A DNA stretch of 64,000 nt, from positions 248,001 through 312,000 of the forward strand of contig NZ_LGUI01000004.1 in assembly GCF_002891295.1 (NCBI RefSeq), given 5' to 3'. This DNA is from Streptomyces eurocidicus (lineage in GTDB: Bacteria; Actinomycetota; Actinomycetes; Streptomycetales; Streptomycetaceae). Shown one piece after another: positions 29,201 through 36,533 of this stretch (position 1 is its first letter; each line of letters starts with the position of its first letter). The notes under the pieces are model-generated. The model was not told where the DNA came from. It searched no databases and saw only the letters and a program-made list of their open reading frames with translations. Position numbers and translations under genes: made by a program.

Positions 29201-30557
29201 CGAGCCCGGCGAGATCGACGCGGTGCTGGCCGCGCACCCCGAGGTCGCCGACGCGTTCACCACCGTGCACGGCACCGACGACGGACGCCGGCTGATCGGC
29301 TACGTCGTGCCCGCCCCGGGCGCCGGGCCCGGCCTGCCCGCCCGGCTCCGTGCCCACGTGGGCATGGAGTTGCCGGACCATATGGTGCCGGCGGTGGTGG
29401 TGCCGCTGGAGCGCATCCCTCTGACGGCCAACGGCAAGGTCGACCGCAGGGCGCTGCCCGCCCCCGAACTCACCACGACCGCGCTCTTCGTGGCACCGCG
29501 CACCCCCACCGAGCGGGCCCTCGCCCCGCTGTGGGCGCGGATCCTGGGCGCCGGCCGGGTCGGCGCGCTCGACGGCTTCTTCGACCTGGGCGGCAGCTCC
29601 CTGGACCTGATCCGCCTGCGGTTCGCGGTGCGCGAGTCCTTCGGCGCCCTGCTCGACGTGCGCGCGCTCTACGCGGCGCCCACGGTCGAGGCGATGGCCC
29701 GGGCGATCGACGCGCACACCCCCGCCGCACCGGCCACGCGGACCGGAGCCGGGGCGACGCCGCTGGTGACCCTGCGGGCCGGGGGCGGGCGGCCGCCGCT
29801 CTTCCTCGTGCACGCCGTGGGCGGCGCGGCCGTGCCCTACGTGCCGCTCGCCCGCCTCCTCGACGCGGACACCCCCGTCCACGCCCTGGAACACCCGGGG
29901 TTGCACGACGACGCCCACCGCACCGCACCGGACCTGGGCGCGCTGGCCGACACCTATCTGGCCGCCGTGCGTCGCGCGTGCCCGTCCGGCCCGTACCACC
30001 TGGGCGGCTGGTCGCTGGGCGGTGCCGTCGCCCTGGAGATGGCCGTGCGGCTGCGCGCCGCCGGAGCGGAGGTGGCCTCGGTGACCCTGCTCGACACCGG
30101 GTTCCCGCCGCAGGCCGCCGAGGCGCCCGGCGAGGCCGAGCTGCTGGCCGCCTTCGTCCACGACCTCGCCGGCCTCCGGGGCACCGAAGCACCCGCGGCG
30201 GATCTGGAACGGCTGGGCGCCGCGCCGGCCGACGAGCGGACGGACGAGCTCCTGGCGCTCCTGGAGCGCACCGGTCTGATCCCCACCGGGGTGCGCGAGG
30301 AGGTCCGTACCCGCGTCGCGGTGTTCCTGGCCAACTCCCGGGCGTTCCACACCCACCGGCCCACCCCCTACGACGGTCCCGTCACCTTGCTGAGCGCCGG
30401 GGCGGAGCTGGATGATCAGGCCGACCGGTGGCGGGAGTTCGCGACCGGCGGCCTGGACCACCATGTGGTCCCGGGGACCCACCACACCATGCTCCAGCAC
30501 CCGCACCTGCCGGCGCTCGCGCGCACGCTGCGGCGGGTCCTGGGCGACGAGAAGTGA
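23283..30557 (+). CDS. NRPS C-A-PCP-C-A-PCP-TE (terminal, predicted X-Thr)
   Basis: A 2,424-residue protein. N-terminal basic helix (IEEKRRALLALRLRQKRAA); C1 with LHHIITDGWS near 179; A1 (~500-990) with pocket D-V-F-D-F-G-G-V-A, identical to the previous module; PCP1 LGGNSLHA near 1040; C2 with LHHVVTDGWS near 1242; A2 (~1560-2050) with pocket D-F-W-N-V-G-M-V-H, the standard threonine code; PCP2 LGGSSLDL near 2103; and a type I thioesterase (~2155-2420) with nucleophile in GGWSLGGA near 2242 and His in PGTHHTM. No epimerase, methyltransferase or cyclisation domain is present. The TE should release a peptide ending in Thr, by hydrolysis or cyclisation. The start overlaps the stop of the preceding NRPS. 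Confidence 0.94.
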   Translation: MTDATPRQTTIEEKRRALLALRLRQKRAAEAGAGRIRPVPRDGRPLVPSYQQEGLWFLDRLEPGSPVYNVPFALRLSGPLDAGALREAFRLLVGRHEALRTRFPGDDGEPRLVVDEAPASWPLPVTDLSGLPEPARRERVRHLAQEEAVRAFDLAAGPLLRTGLLRLADTDHVLLMSLHHIITDGWSTGTIVQDLAALYGGGELPALELQTTDFVAWQRDRLTGDALEGQLSYWRRTLADLPVVDFPADRPRPLDPTSAGATLEASLPGELGEGLRALARTERVSLLAVLQAGLLTVLSRYTGQDDLAIGSVFSGRTRSEVEPLVGLFANTLVLRTSTGGDPTFRELVGRCGETVLGALDHQDVPFTMVVDALKPERVPGRNPLFQISLTLQAAGTSGRGFGLPGVEAEPLDSHEISSRFDLGVTVIEAPDAHLDVVAEYSTELFERGRMERLVGHFRSVLGQAVADPDARVGSLGLLSAGEREQLTEGWNPSPVARAEDGLLLHEVVERWAAADGSAPAARFEGTELSYGELDATATRLAHVLRADFGVGPDAVVGVLLDRGLDLPVAQLGVLKAGGAWLPLDPQHPTERLASYLSDARAAAVVTTRALAAALPADVPRLVLDDPAPRERLARTPETPLTGNTDPDHLAYIIYTSGSTGAPKGVMVSHGAAVNFVLNARELFGIRPGDRLLQFANPAFDVSVFDFYGALGSGAAVVGASREVLLDPDALQELLVRERVSVADVPPAVLRLLDPGSLPDLRALFVGLEAFPAELVNRWSSEKREFHNGYGPTEATVACVDYLCPPGGLSASPPIGRAMANHRAYVLNAETFEPVPVGVPGELFVAGAGLARGYLNRPDLTAERFVPDPFSGSGERMYRTGDVVRWREDGNLEFLGRADRQIKIRGLRIEPGEIEHALAGCEGVRQGTVVVHDSGTPAARLIGYVVPTAAGAPDPDGIRAALTDRLPLHMIPSQVIVIDALPLTPSGKLDQARLPAPRTAAEARNEPPRTATERALAGIWHTLLDVPLESIGALDGFFDLGGNSLHATRLTSRIRDTFHVSLAPRVLFTHSVLRDLAARVDQAHTAAPAGQDGTAGATDHIRPVPRDGRPLVPSHQQEGLWFLHQLDPESPVYNMPFALRLRGPLDADALSEAFRRLVGRHEALRTRFSGEGEEPLLVVDEAPAAWPLLVTDLSGLPEPAREERVRQLVDAEAERPFDLAAGPLLRTGLLRLADTDHVLLMSLHHVVTDGWSTGIIGQELSALHAGADLPPLAVQVADFAAWQRERLTGDVLEGQLSYWRRTLADLPVVDFPADRPRPASPRQTGAVVDHRLPASLGEGLRALARTERVSLLAVLQAGLLTVLSRYTGQDDLAIGSVFSGRTRSEVEPLVGLFANTLVLRTSTAGDPTFRELVGRCGETVLGALDHQDVPFTMVVDALKPERVPGRNPLFQISLTLQAADASDVPFRLGSTVGEYVGTTGTRARFDLAVSASESADGGIALQLEYATELYDHDRVERLVDHFRTVLEQAVRTPDAPIGGLTLLTADERRRMTAWSTAQGTYPADVSLYALFAEQVRLRPDAVAIVDGTTRLTYRELDDRAGRLAARLRERGVRRGDLVGLCGTRSAALVAGILAILRAGGAYVPLDPGYPAERLGYMIKDSGIGVLLAESAAELPDGPYERVPLDGGHPADGDPAPEPVTVGGDDLAYLIYTSGSTGRPKAVMVPHGNVTRLLASTHEWFGFDERDVWSLFHSFAFDFSVWELWGALAHGGRLVVVPYWESRSPEAFYELLERERVTVLNQTPAAFRQLVAVDEERGADLALRTVVFGGDALDADAVLRWFDRHGEDTPRLVNMYGITETTVHVTYRPLSRELLARSPGPIGVPIPDMSVWVVDRAGQLAPAGVPGEMWVGGPGVAWGYLGRPDLTAERFVPDPFGDGAGRLYRSGDLARRLSDGTLEYLGRLDQQVKIRGFRVEPGEIDAVLAAHPEVADAFTTVHGTDDGRRLIGYVVPAPGAGPGLPARLRAHVGMELPDHMVPAVVVPLERIPLTANGKVDRRALPAPELTTTALFVAPRTPTERALAPLWARILGAGRVGALDGFFDLGGSSLDLIRLRFAVRESFGALLDVRALYAAPTVEAMARAIDAHTPAAPATRTGAGATPLVTLRAGGGRPPLFLVHAVGGAAVPYVPLARLLDADTPVHALEHPGLHDDAHRTAPDLGALADTYLAAVRRACPSGPYHLGGWSLGGAVALEMAVRLRAAGAEVASVTLLDTGFPPQAAEAPGEAELLAAFVHDLAGLRGTEAPAADLERLGAAPADERTDELLALLERTGLIPTGVREEVRTRVAVFLANSRAFHTHRPTPYDGPVTLLSAGAELDDQADRWREFATGGLDHHVVPGTHHTMLQHPHLPALARTLRRVLGDEK
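24765..26030 (+). repeat. Near-identical A-domain duplication, copy 2
   Basis: Partner of 21424-22689. A second, shorter homogenised block of the same odd codon style occurs in the condensation domains of this protein (about 24097-24420 versus 27289-27612, offset 3,192). Both point to recent duplication or gene conversion among modules. Confidence 0.88.
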
Positions 30558-30570
30558 GGATACGGACGAC

Positions 30571-31902
30571 ATGGGCGAAGCACCGGCCGACGGACGGCCG
30601 AGGGGACTGTGGCGGGACGCGGACTTCCTGAAGTTCTGGTCCGCGGAGAGCCTGTCGATGTTCGGCGCGCAGATCTCCGTGCTGGCGATCCCGCTGCTGG
30701 CCGCCACCACCCTGGACGCGACACCGTTCCAGATGGGCGTCGTCAACGCCGCCCAGTTCGCCCCCTACATGCTGTTCACCCTGCTCGCCGGGGTGTGGAT
30801 CGACCAGAACAGACGGCGCCCCATCATGATCGGCGCCAACTTCGGCAGGGCGGTGATCCTCGGACTCATCCCGCTGCTGACCGCCCTGGACGTGATGGAC
30901 GTGGGGCTGCTGAGCGTCATCGTCTTCCTCGCCGCCACGCTCACCGTCCTGTTCGACCTCGCCTACCAGGCGTACATACCCTCCCTGGTCGGGCGTGACC
31001 ATCTGATAGAGGGCAACGGCAAGCTGGAGGGCAGCCGTTCGCTCGCCCAGGCCAGCGGGCCCGGCCTGGGCGGTGTGCTGGTCGGACTGGTCACCGCCCC
31101 CGCCGCGGTCCTCATCAACGCCTGCACCTACCTCGTCTCCGCGGTATCGCTGCTGTTCATCCGCCGCAGCGAACCGGCACCCGCGTCGACGGCCACCGAG
31201 GGCTCGGTGATCTCCCGCATCGGCACCGGCCTGCGCCTGGTCGGCACCAACCCCTACCTGCGGGCCATCGCCGGTGAGGCCGCCACGTACAACCTGTTCA
31301 ACCAGGGCCTGTGGGCCGTGCTCATCCTGTACTTGACGCGCGAACTGCACTTCACCCCCGTCATCTTGGGCGTGGTGATGGCGATGACCGGCATCGGCGC
31401 CTTCCTGGGCAGCCTGGTCGCCGGGCGGCTGGGCCGCCGGTGGGGCATCGGCCCCACCATCATGGGGACGATGGTGATCGCCTGCGCCGCGCCGCTGCTC
31501 ATCCCGGCGGCCGGCGGCGGGCGGGTCCTCAGCGCCGTCGTCGTCGGCCTGGCCCTGCTGATCAACGGCATGGGCGTGGTCATCAGCAACATCCAGGTGA
31601 TCAGCCTGCGCCAGACCGCCGTGTCGTCGGAGATCCTGGGCCGGGCGAACGCCGGCTACCGCTTCCTCGTCACCGGCACCGCCGCCCTGGGCGCCCTGCT
31701 CGGCGGCTGGCTCGGCGGGCTCATCGGCCTGCGGGCCACCCTGGTGGTCGTTGGCCTGGGCACGCTCGGCGCGCTGGTCTTCATCGCCCGTTCCCCGCTG
31801 CCGCGGCTGCGCGACCTGTCCGAGGTGGTCCCGGACGACGGGCGGCGCGGGGAGCGCGGAACGGGCACCGCCCCCGTCGTGGAGGCGGGCGACCCCCACT
31901 GA
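30571..31902 (+). CDS. MFS transporter, probable exporter of the cluster product
   Basis: A 443-residue integral membrane protein with about 12 hydrophobic segments, beginning FLKFWSAESLSMFGAQISVLAIPLL, the typical start of DHA3-type drug exporters, with GVWIDQNRRRP in the loop after helix 2. It lies 13 bases after the NRPS stop and is the last gene before a strong terminator, so it belongs to the NRPS transcript. Likely role: efflux of the peptide product and self-protection. Confidence 0.88.
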   Translation: MGEAPADGRPRGLWRDADFLKFWSAESLSMFGAQISVLAIPLLAATTLDATPFQMGVVNAAQFAPYMLFTLLAGVWIDQNRRRPIMIGANFGRAVILGLIPLLTALDVMDVGLLSVIVFLAATLTVLFDLAYQAYIPSLVGRDHLIEGNGKLEGSRSLAQASGPGLGGVLVGLVTAPAAVLINACTYLVSAVSLLFIRRSEPAPASTATEGSVISRIGTGLRLVGTNPYLRAIAGEAATYNLFNQGLWAVLILYLTRELHFTPVILGVVMAMTGIGAFLGSLVAGRLGRRWGIGPTIMGTMVIACAAPLLIPAAGGGRVLSAVVVGLALLINGMGVVISNIQVISLRQTAVSSEILGRANAGYRFLVTGTAALGALLGGWLGGLIGLRATLVVVGLGTLGALVFIARSPLPRLRDLSEVVPDDGRRGERGTGTAPVVEAGDPH

Positions 31903-31925
31903 TCCCGCCGATCCCACCGAGAACG

Positions 31926-31967
31926 ACGTACCGCCCGGTGCTGGCATGCCGCCACCGGGCGGTACGT
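31926..31967 (+). terminator. Intrinsic terminator of the NRPS run
   Basis: A perfect 15-bp stem (ACGTACCGCCCGGTG / CACCGGGCGGTACGT) with a 12-base loop lies 24 bases after the MFS stop. It closes the long forward transcript. Confidence 0.75.
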
Positions 31968-32042
31968 GCGTAATATCTGGCCCGGCCCCGGGGTTCACCC
32001 CCAGGGGCCGTGGCCGCAGGCAATCCGAGAGAACGGAAGACC

Positions 32043-32393
32043 ATGGGTATCCAGCTCCAGAACGTCGTGATCGACGCGGCCGACGCCGGTGAGCTCGCCG
32101 GTTTCTGGGCGGCCGCCACCGGATGGGAGGCGGCCGACTGGTCCAGCGCGGAAGAGGCCGTCGTACGCAACCCCGCCGGCGGCCCCCACCTCTACTTCAT
32201 GCGCGTCCCGGAGGGACGGGCGGGCAAGAACCGCGTCCACCTCGACGTCGGCCCGGCCGAGGGCGGCTCGGCGCGCCGGGAGATCGAGCGGCTGACCGGC
32301 CTGGGCGCCCGCGTGCTCTCCGAGCACGAGAGCCACACCGTGCTCGCCGACCCCGAGGGCAACGAGTTCTGTGTGACGGGCGAACGCGACTGA
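32043..32393 (+). CDS. VOC (glyoxalase/bleomycin-resistance) family protein
   Basis: A 116-residue protein with the paired beta-alpha-beta-beta-beta pattern of VOC proteins (IQLQNVVIDAADAGELAGFW at the start, VLADPEGNEFCVTGE at the end). It has its own upstream gap and is enclosed by terminators on both sides. VOC proteins of this size often bind and sequester DNA-damaging antibiotics; the mitomycin resistance protein MRD belongs to this superfamily. A self-resistance role is a plausible inference if the product carries an aziridine. A metabolic isomerase or lyase is the alternative. Confidence 0.75.
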   Translation: MGIQLQNVVIDAADAGELAGFWAAATGWEAADWSSAEEAVVRNPAGGPHLYFMRVPEGRAGKNRVHLDVGPAEGGSARREIERLTGLGARVLSEHESHTVLADPEGNEFCVTGERD

Positions 32394-32405
32394 CGACGCG
32401 TACGC

Positions 32406-32437
32406 GAAGGGGCCCGGCCGTTCGGCCGGGCCCCTTC
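32406..32437. terminator. Strong bidirectional-type terminator
   Basis: A perfect 14-bp stem (GAAGGGGCCCGGCC / GGCCGGGCCCCTTC) with loop GTTC and T-rich edges lies between the VOC gene and the end of the opposing lysW-type operon. It can serve both convergent transcripts. Confidence 0.8.
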
Positions 32438-32599
32438 TGTCCGTTCGCCGCAGGCGAGGGCCGGTGCGGTTCCCGGCGTCCCCGAAGGGCCGCCGGGAAC
32501 CGCGTGACCGGCCACGACGCACCCGCGGATGGCTCGCCGGAGTCCCGGCGGACCGCTCGGCACCCCTGGGGTGGCGCCGAGGCCCGCCCGGTGGGCGGG

Positions 32600-33589
32600 T
32601 CAGCGGCGGGTCAGCGCCCGCCGCGCCCGGTCGGCCACCGCGGCGGCGGTGATGCCGTTGCGCTCCAGCAGATGCCGCTGCCCGCCCGTACCGGCGGCGA
32701 ACGAGTCGCCCACCGCCACCCGCAGCACCGGACAGCCCGCGCCCAGCTCGGCGATCACCTCGGCGACGGCCGAGCCCAGACCGCCGGCGGCCCAGTGCTC
32801 CTCGACCGTGACCACGGCCCGCGTCGTCCGCGCCGCCGCCGTCAGCGCCGCGGTGTCCAGCGGCTTGACGGTGTGCATGTTGAGCACCGCCGCCTCGACG
32901 CCCTCCGCGGCCAGCTCCTCGGCGGCCGCCAGGGCGGCGAGCACCGGGTACGGGCCGGTGGCCACCAGCGTGACGTCATCGCCCTCGCGCAGCCGCTGGG
33001 CGCGCCCCACGCGCAGCGGCTCCGCACCCGCCGGCAGGTCGTCGGTGGCCCCGCGGCCCAGCCGCAGGTACACCGGGCCCGGAATGTCCGCGCAGGCCCG
33101 CACCAGCTCCGCGGTGGCCGCGGCGTCGGCGGGCACCAGCACCGTCATGTTGGGCAGCATCCGCATCACCGCCAGGTCCTCCAGCGAGTGGTGCGTCGAC
33201 CCCAGGTGCCCGGCCGACAGCCCGCTGTGGGTGGCCGCGATCCGCACCGGCAGGTCGTTCAGCGCGATGTCCAGCTTCACCGCCTCCACCGCCCGGGTGG
33301 CGGCGAAGGTGGACATCGTGTTGACGAAGGGCACGCGCCCCGACTTCGCCAGCCCGGCGGCCACGCCCATCAGGTTCTGCTCGGCGATGCCGAGGTTGAC
33401 ATAGCGGTCGGCCGCGGTGCCCCAGTCCACGCCCGAGAACAGGCCCGTGTCACTGTCCAGGCACACCAGCCGCTCGTCCGCCGGCATCAGCTCGGCCAGG
33501 ACGTCGCGGTAGACGTCCCGGTTCGGCCGGGGCGGCGCCGCCCCGGGCCGTACGTCCGGGCTCTCCGGCTCGGCAACCGTCACGCTCAT
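32600..33589 (-). CDS. Transketolase-like C-terminal subunit
   Basis: A 329-residue protein holding the pyrimidine-binding and C-terminal domains of transketolase. The glutamate-containing block is RYVNLGIAEQNLMGVAAGLA near residue 65, followed by TMSTFAATRAVEAVK and HSGLSAGHLGSTHHSLED. It overlaps the stop of the N-terminal subunit gene (four bases) and must pair with it. In the vazabitide pathway a split transketolase moves a two-carbon ketol unit onto carrier-bound glutamate semialdehyde. The same job is inferred here because both halves lie in the lysW-type operon. It is the last gene of that operon. Confidence 0.9.
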   Translation of the reverse strand: MSVTVAEPESPDVRPGAAPPRPNRDVYRDVLAELMPADERLVCLDSDTGLFSGVDWGTAADRYVNLGIAEQNLMGVAAGLAKSGRVPFVNTMSTFAATRAVEAVKLDIALNDLPVRIAATHSGLSAGHLGSTHHSLEDLAVMRMLPNMTVLVPADAAATAELVRACADIPGPVYLRLGRGATDDLPAGAEPLRVGRAQRLREGDDVTLVATGPYPVLAALAAAEELAAEGVEAAVLNMHTVKPLDTAALTAAARTTRAVVTVEEHWAAGGLGSAVAEVIAELGAGCPVLRVAVGDSFAAGTGGQRHLLERNGITAAAVADRARRALTRR

Positions 33590-34440
33590 GCCGTCGTCTC
33601 CGTTCTCCTGCTCCGAGCCCGCAACACCGCGAGCGCACGCTTGTGCTGCCGGCCGGCCAGCCGGGCGTAATGACTGCGGGCCTGGCCCTCCACGTACGGC
33701 AGGCCCTTGCCCTTGACCGTGCTCGCGAGGACGACCGTCGGCCGCCCCGGAACCTGCGGGGCACCCCCGAGGGCCGCCCGCAGCGCCTCCGTGTCATGGC
33801 CGTCGACCTCCAGCACCGTCCACCCGAAGGCGCGCCAGCGGTCGGCCAGCGGCTCCAGGCCCACGGCGTCCTCGGTGGACCCGGTGATCTGCAGACCGTT
33901 GCGGTCCACGACGGCCACCAGCCGGTCCAGCCGGTGCGCGGCGGCCGCCATCGCCGCCTCCCACACCGAGCCCTCCTGGAGCTCGCCGTCGCCCAGCACC
34001 ACGAAGCACCGGCGGTCGCTGCCCGAGAGCCGGAAGTCCAGCGCGAAACCCACGCCCAACGGCAGCCCGTGACCCAGCGACCCCGTGGGCATCTCCACCC
34101 CCGGCACCGCCGGGTTGGGGTGCGCGGTCAGCACCCCGTCCGGAGTGCCGTACGCCGCCAGCCGCTCCTCGGGGAAGAAACCCCGCTCCGCCAGCGCCGC
34201 GTACAGCCCGATCGCGCCGTGCCCCTTGCTGAGCACCAGCAGGTCCCGGTCGGGCGCCTCCGGTTCGCGCGGGTCCAGGCGCAGTACCGAGTGGTAGAGC
34301 GTCACCAGGATCTCCGCCATCGACATCGAGCCGCCCAGATGGCCGCCCTCCGGGTTGGCGCACATGTCCACGATCAGTTCCCGGACCCGCTGGGCGTGCT
34401 CCGTGAGCGCCCGCCCGTCCGCAGCCACCGTCACCGTCAT
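33586..34440 (-). CDS. Transketolase-like N-terminal (TPP-binding) subunit
   Basis: A 284-residue protein with the thiamine-diphosphate motif starting GDGELQEGSVWEA and ending at the Asn of VAVVDRNG (~residues 150-180). HLGGSMSMAEILVTLYH near residue 35 and LSKGHGAIGLYAAL near 70 are standard transketolase elements. Split transketolases are common in actinomycete secondary metabolism. The ATG at 34440 overlaps the stop of the M20 (LysK-like) gene. Confidence 0.92.
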   Translation of the reverse strand: MTVTVAADGRALTEHAQRVRELIVDMCANPEGGHLGGSMSMAEILVTLYHSVLRLDPREPEAPDRDLLVLSKGHGAIGLYAALAERGFFPEERLAAYGTPDGVLTAHPNPAVPGVEMPTGSLGHGLPLGVGFALDFRLSGSDRRCFVVLGDGELQEGSVWEAAMAAAAHRLDRLVAVVDRNGLQITGSTEDAVGLEPLADRWRAFGWTVLEVDGHDTEALRAALGGAPQVPGRPTVVLASTVKGKGLPYVEGQARSHYARLAGRQHKRALAVLRARSRRTETTA

Positions 34441-35594
34441 CGGGAACCACCGTCCGTCGTCGTCACCGGCCGGGCCGGAAGGGTCGGCACCAGCGACAGC
34501 TGGTGCCGGGGGCCCAGGCGCTCGCCCAGCTCCTGGAGCGCGTGGGTGAGCACGTCGATGCCGCGCAGGAAGTCGCTGAGCGCGATGTGCTCGTCGTCGG
34601 CGTGGTCGAGCCGGCTGTCCCCGGGGCCGTACGTGGCCATCGGGACGTCCCACTCCTCCGCCAGCGTGTTCATGTCGGACGTGCCGGTCTTCACCTTCAT
34701 CACCGGCCGCGCCTGCTGCGCCCGGATGCCGGCCGACAGCGCCCGCACCACCGGGTCGGTACGGCCCACCCGGCACGCCGCCACCGAGTTGACCACCTCC
34801 AGCCGCCCCGGGAGCCGCTCGGCGAGCCGCTCCACCAGCCCCTGCGCGTCGTAACCCGGCGGCGTCCGGATGTCGAACTCCGCCTCGGCCTCCGTCAGGT
34901 CGCCGCGGATCGACACCAGCGTCGCCCCCGGCACGTCGAACCCGCCGAGACCCGCCTCCGGGCCCAGCAGCTCCAGCAGCACCGGCCAGGCCGCACAGGC
35001 CAGCTCGGACGCCTTGGGGACCGGGTTGCTGGGGTGCGTCGGCGCGCACTCCACCCGGTAGCGCAGGTCGAGCTTGCCCTTGTAGCCGAGCACGGCGGTC
35101 TGCCAGCCGCTGGGCTCACCGATGATCAGCGCGTCCGGAGCCGGGTGTGTACGGCGGATGTGCACCGCGCCCCGCGACATCGGAGTCTCCTCCTCCACCG
35201 CGCCGACCACCACGATCCGGCCGCGGAAGTCCACCGCGTCGGCGGCCGCGCAGACCATCGCCGCCAGCGGCCCCTTGGCGTCCACCGCGCCCCGGCCGTA
35301 GAGCCGGCCGCAGTCGATGCGCACCGGGATGTCACCGGGCACCGTGTCCATGTGGCCCAGCAGCATCACCGTGGGCCCGGCACCGCGCGAGATCTCCCCG
35401 ACCGCGTTGCCCGCCTCGTCCACATAGGCCGAGAAGCCCATCTCCCGCATCACCCCGACCAGGTGGGCGGCGAGCCTGCCCTCCCCGTAGGACGGCGAGG
35501 AGATCTGGAGCATGCTGCGCAGCAGGCCGATCGCGTAGGGCTCCGAGCGGGCGCACGCCCGGCCGGCGTCCTCGTACGAGCTGTCCGTCGTCAT
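34437..35594 (-). CDS. lysK: LysK-like M20 carboxypeptidase releasing product from the carrier protein
   Basis: A 385-residue M20 metallopeptidase. Metal and catalytic motifs: LLGHMDTVPG near residue 72, LYGRGAVDAKGP near 95, and the catalytic VGAVEEETPM near 125. It matches the LysK/ArgE type that cleaves the gamma-Glu isopeptide bond joining the product to the C-terminal Glu of LysW-type carriers. Its place directly after the LysZ-like kinase (overlap) supports this. Predicted to release the finished diamino acid from the carrier. Confidence 0.87.
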   Translation of the reverse strand: MTTDSSYEDAGRACARSEPYAIGLLRSMLQISSPSYGEGRLAAHLVGVMREMGFSAYVDEAGNAVGEISRGAGPTVMLLGHMDTVPGDIPVRIDCGRLYGRGAVDAKGPLAAMVCAAADAVDFRGRIVVVGAVEEETPMSRGAVHIRRTHPAPDALIIGEPSGWQTAVLGYKGKLDLRYRVECAPTHPSNPVPKASELACAAWPVLLELLGPEAGLGGFDVPGATLVSIRGDLTEAEAEFDIRTPPGYDAQGLVERLAERLPGRLEVVNSVAACRVGRTDPVVRALSAGIRAQQARPVMKVKTGTSDMNTLAEEWDVPMATYGPGDSRLDHADDEHIALSDFLRGIDVLTHALQELGERLGPRHQLSLVPTLPARPVTTTDGGSR

Positions 35595-36454
35595 CGCCCC
35601 GCTCCGATCGCGGCGTCCGGCGCGGCGACGGCCGGCCCGCCCTCCAGGACCACCTCGGTGGCGCTCCCCGCGAGCGCGGCGCGCACCGGGTCGCGGCGCC
35701 GCCCGTCGGCGATCAGCACCCGGCCGACCCCGCCCTGGAGCGCCTCCCGGGCGGCGACGAGCTTCAGGCCCATCCCGCCGCCCGTGAACGGCGGCGTCCC
35801 CGAGGGCGCCACCGCGCACACCGGCAGCACCGAGTCCTCGTCCGCCGGGTCCGCGAGCACCCCGGGCGCCCCGGTGAGCAGGACCAGCGTGCCCGCTCCC
35901 AGACCCGCCGCGACCGCGGCCGCGGCCCGGTCCGCGTCGGTGTTCACCGGGCGGCCGTCCTCGGCCACGGCGGGCGGCGAGACCACCGGTACGTGACCGG
36001 CGGCCAGCAGGGTCCGCAGCAACGCGTCGTTCACCTCGGTGATGCGGCCGCTGTGGTCGTCACGGATCACGATCCGCCGGCCGTCGACGACCGCCCGGTG
36101 CGCGGTCTTGCGCCGCGCCCGCAGCAGCCCGCCGTCCAGGCCCGTCAGGCCCACGGCCGACACCCCGGCCGAGGCCAGCGCGGTCAGTAGCCGGGGCTTG
36201 GCCAGCCCGGCCAGCGCCAGGTGCACGACCTGGAGGGTCTCCGCGTCGGTGTAGCGGGCCGACACCCCGTCGGGAGCGGTGAGGCGGCGCGAGGCCACCC
36301 CCATCCGGGCGGCCAGGCCCTCGATGTCCGCCGAACCGCCGTGGACCAGCACGACGGGACGCCGCTCGCGCGTCAGCCCGGCGATGTCCTCGCACACCGC
36401 CAGCGGGTCGACGGCGGCATTGCCACCGCACTTGACCACGATGGTCTCTTGCAT
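35591..36454 (-). CDS. lysZ: LysZ-like [AmCP]-aminoacyl kinase
   Basis: A 287-residue amino-acid kinase of the ArgB/LysZ family. N-terminal IVVKCGGNAAVDP holds the phosphate-binding Lys and Gly-Gly, VVLVHGGSADIEGLA is the substrate loop, and FTGGGMGLKLVAA near residue 225 is the conserved kinase block. It phosphorylates the side-chain carboxylate of an amino acid attached to the LysW-type carrier. The product goes to the LysY-like reductase at 36534-37565. A 79-bp gap separates it from that gene, the only gap in the operon. Confidence 0.9.
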   Translation of the reverse strand: MQETIVVKCGGNAAVDPLAVCEDIAGLTRERRPVVLVHGGSADIEGLAARMGVASRRLTAPDGVSARYTDAETLQVVHLALAGLAKPRLLTALASAGVSAVGLTGLDGGLLRARRKTAHRAVVDGRRIVIRDDHSGRITEVNDALLRTLLAAGHVPVVSPPAVAEDGRPVNTDADRAAAAVAAGLGAGTLVLLTGAPGVLADPADEDSVLPVCAVAPSGTPPFTGGGMGLKLVAAREALQGGVGRVLIADGRRRDPVRAALAGSATEVVLEGGPAVAAPDAAIGAGR

Positions 36455-36533
36455 TCTCGTCCCCTGCCTCGCTCGGCCTCGACTTGGTCAGTGAGGTACC
36501 GGTGACGGCCGCCGCGTGCGGCCGGCCTCGTGA

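Noticed and set aside
30412..30570. Upstream extension of the MFS gene from 30412.
   Set aside because: The extension overlaps the NRPS thioesterase; the ATG at 30571 gives the family N-terminus.
32123..33670. Long forward frame opposite the transketolase genes.
   Set aside because: Low-complexity Arg/Gly/His translation; antisense shadow of well-supported minus-strand enzymes.
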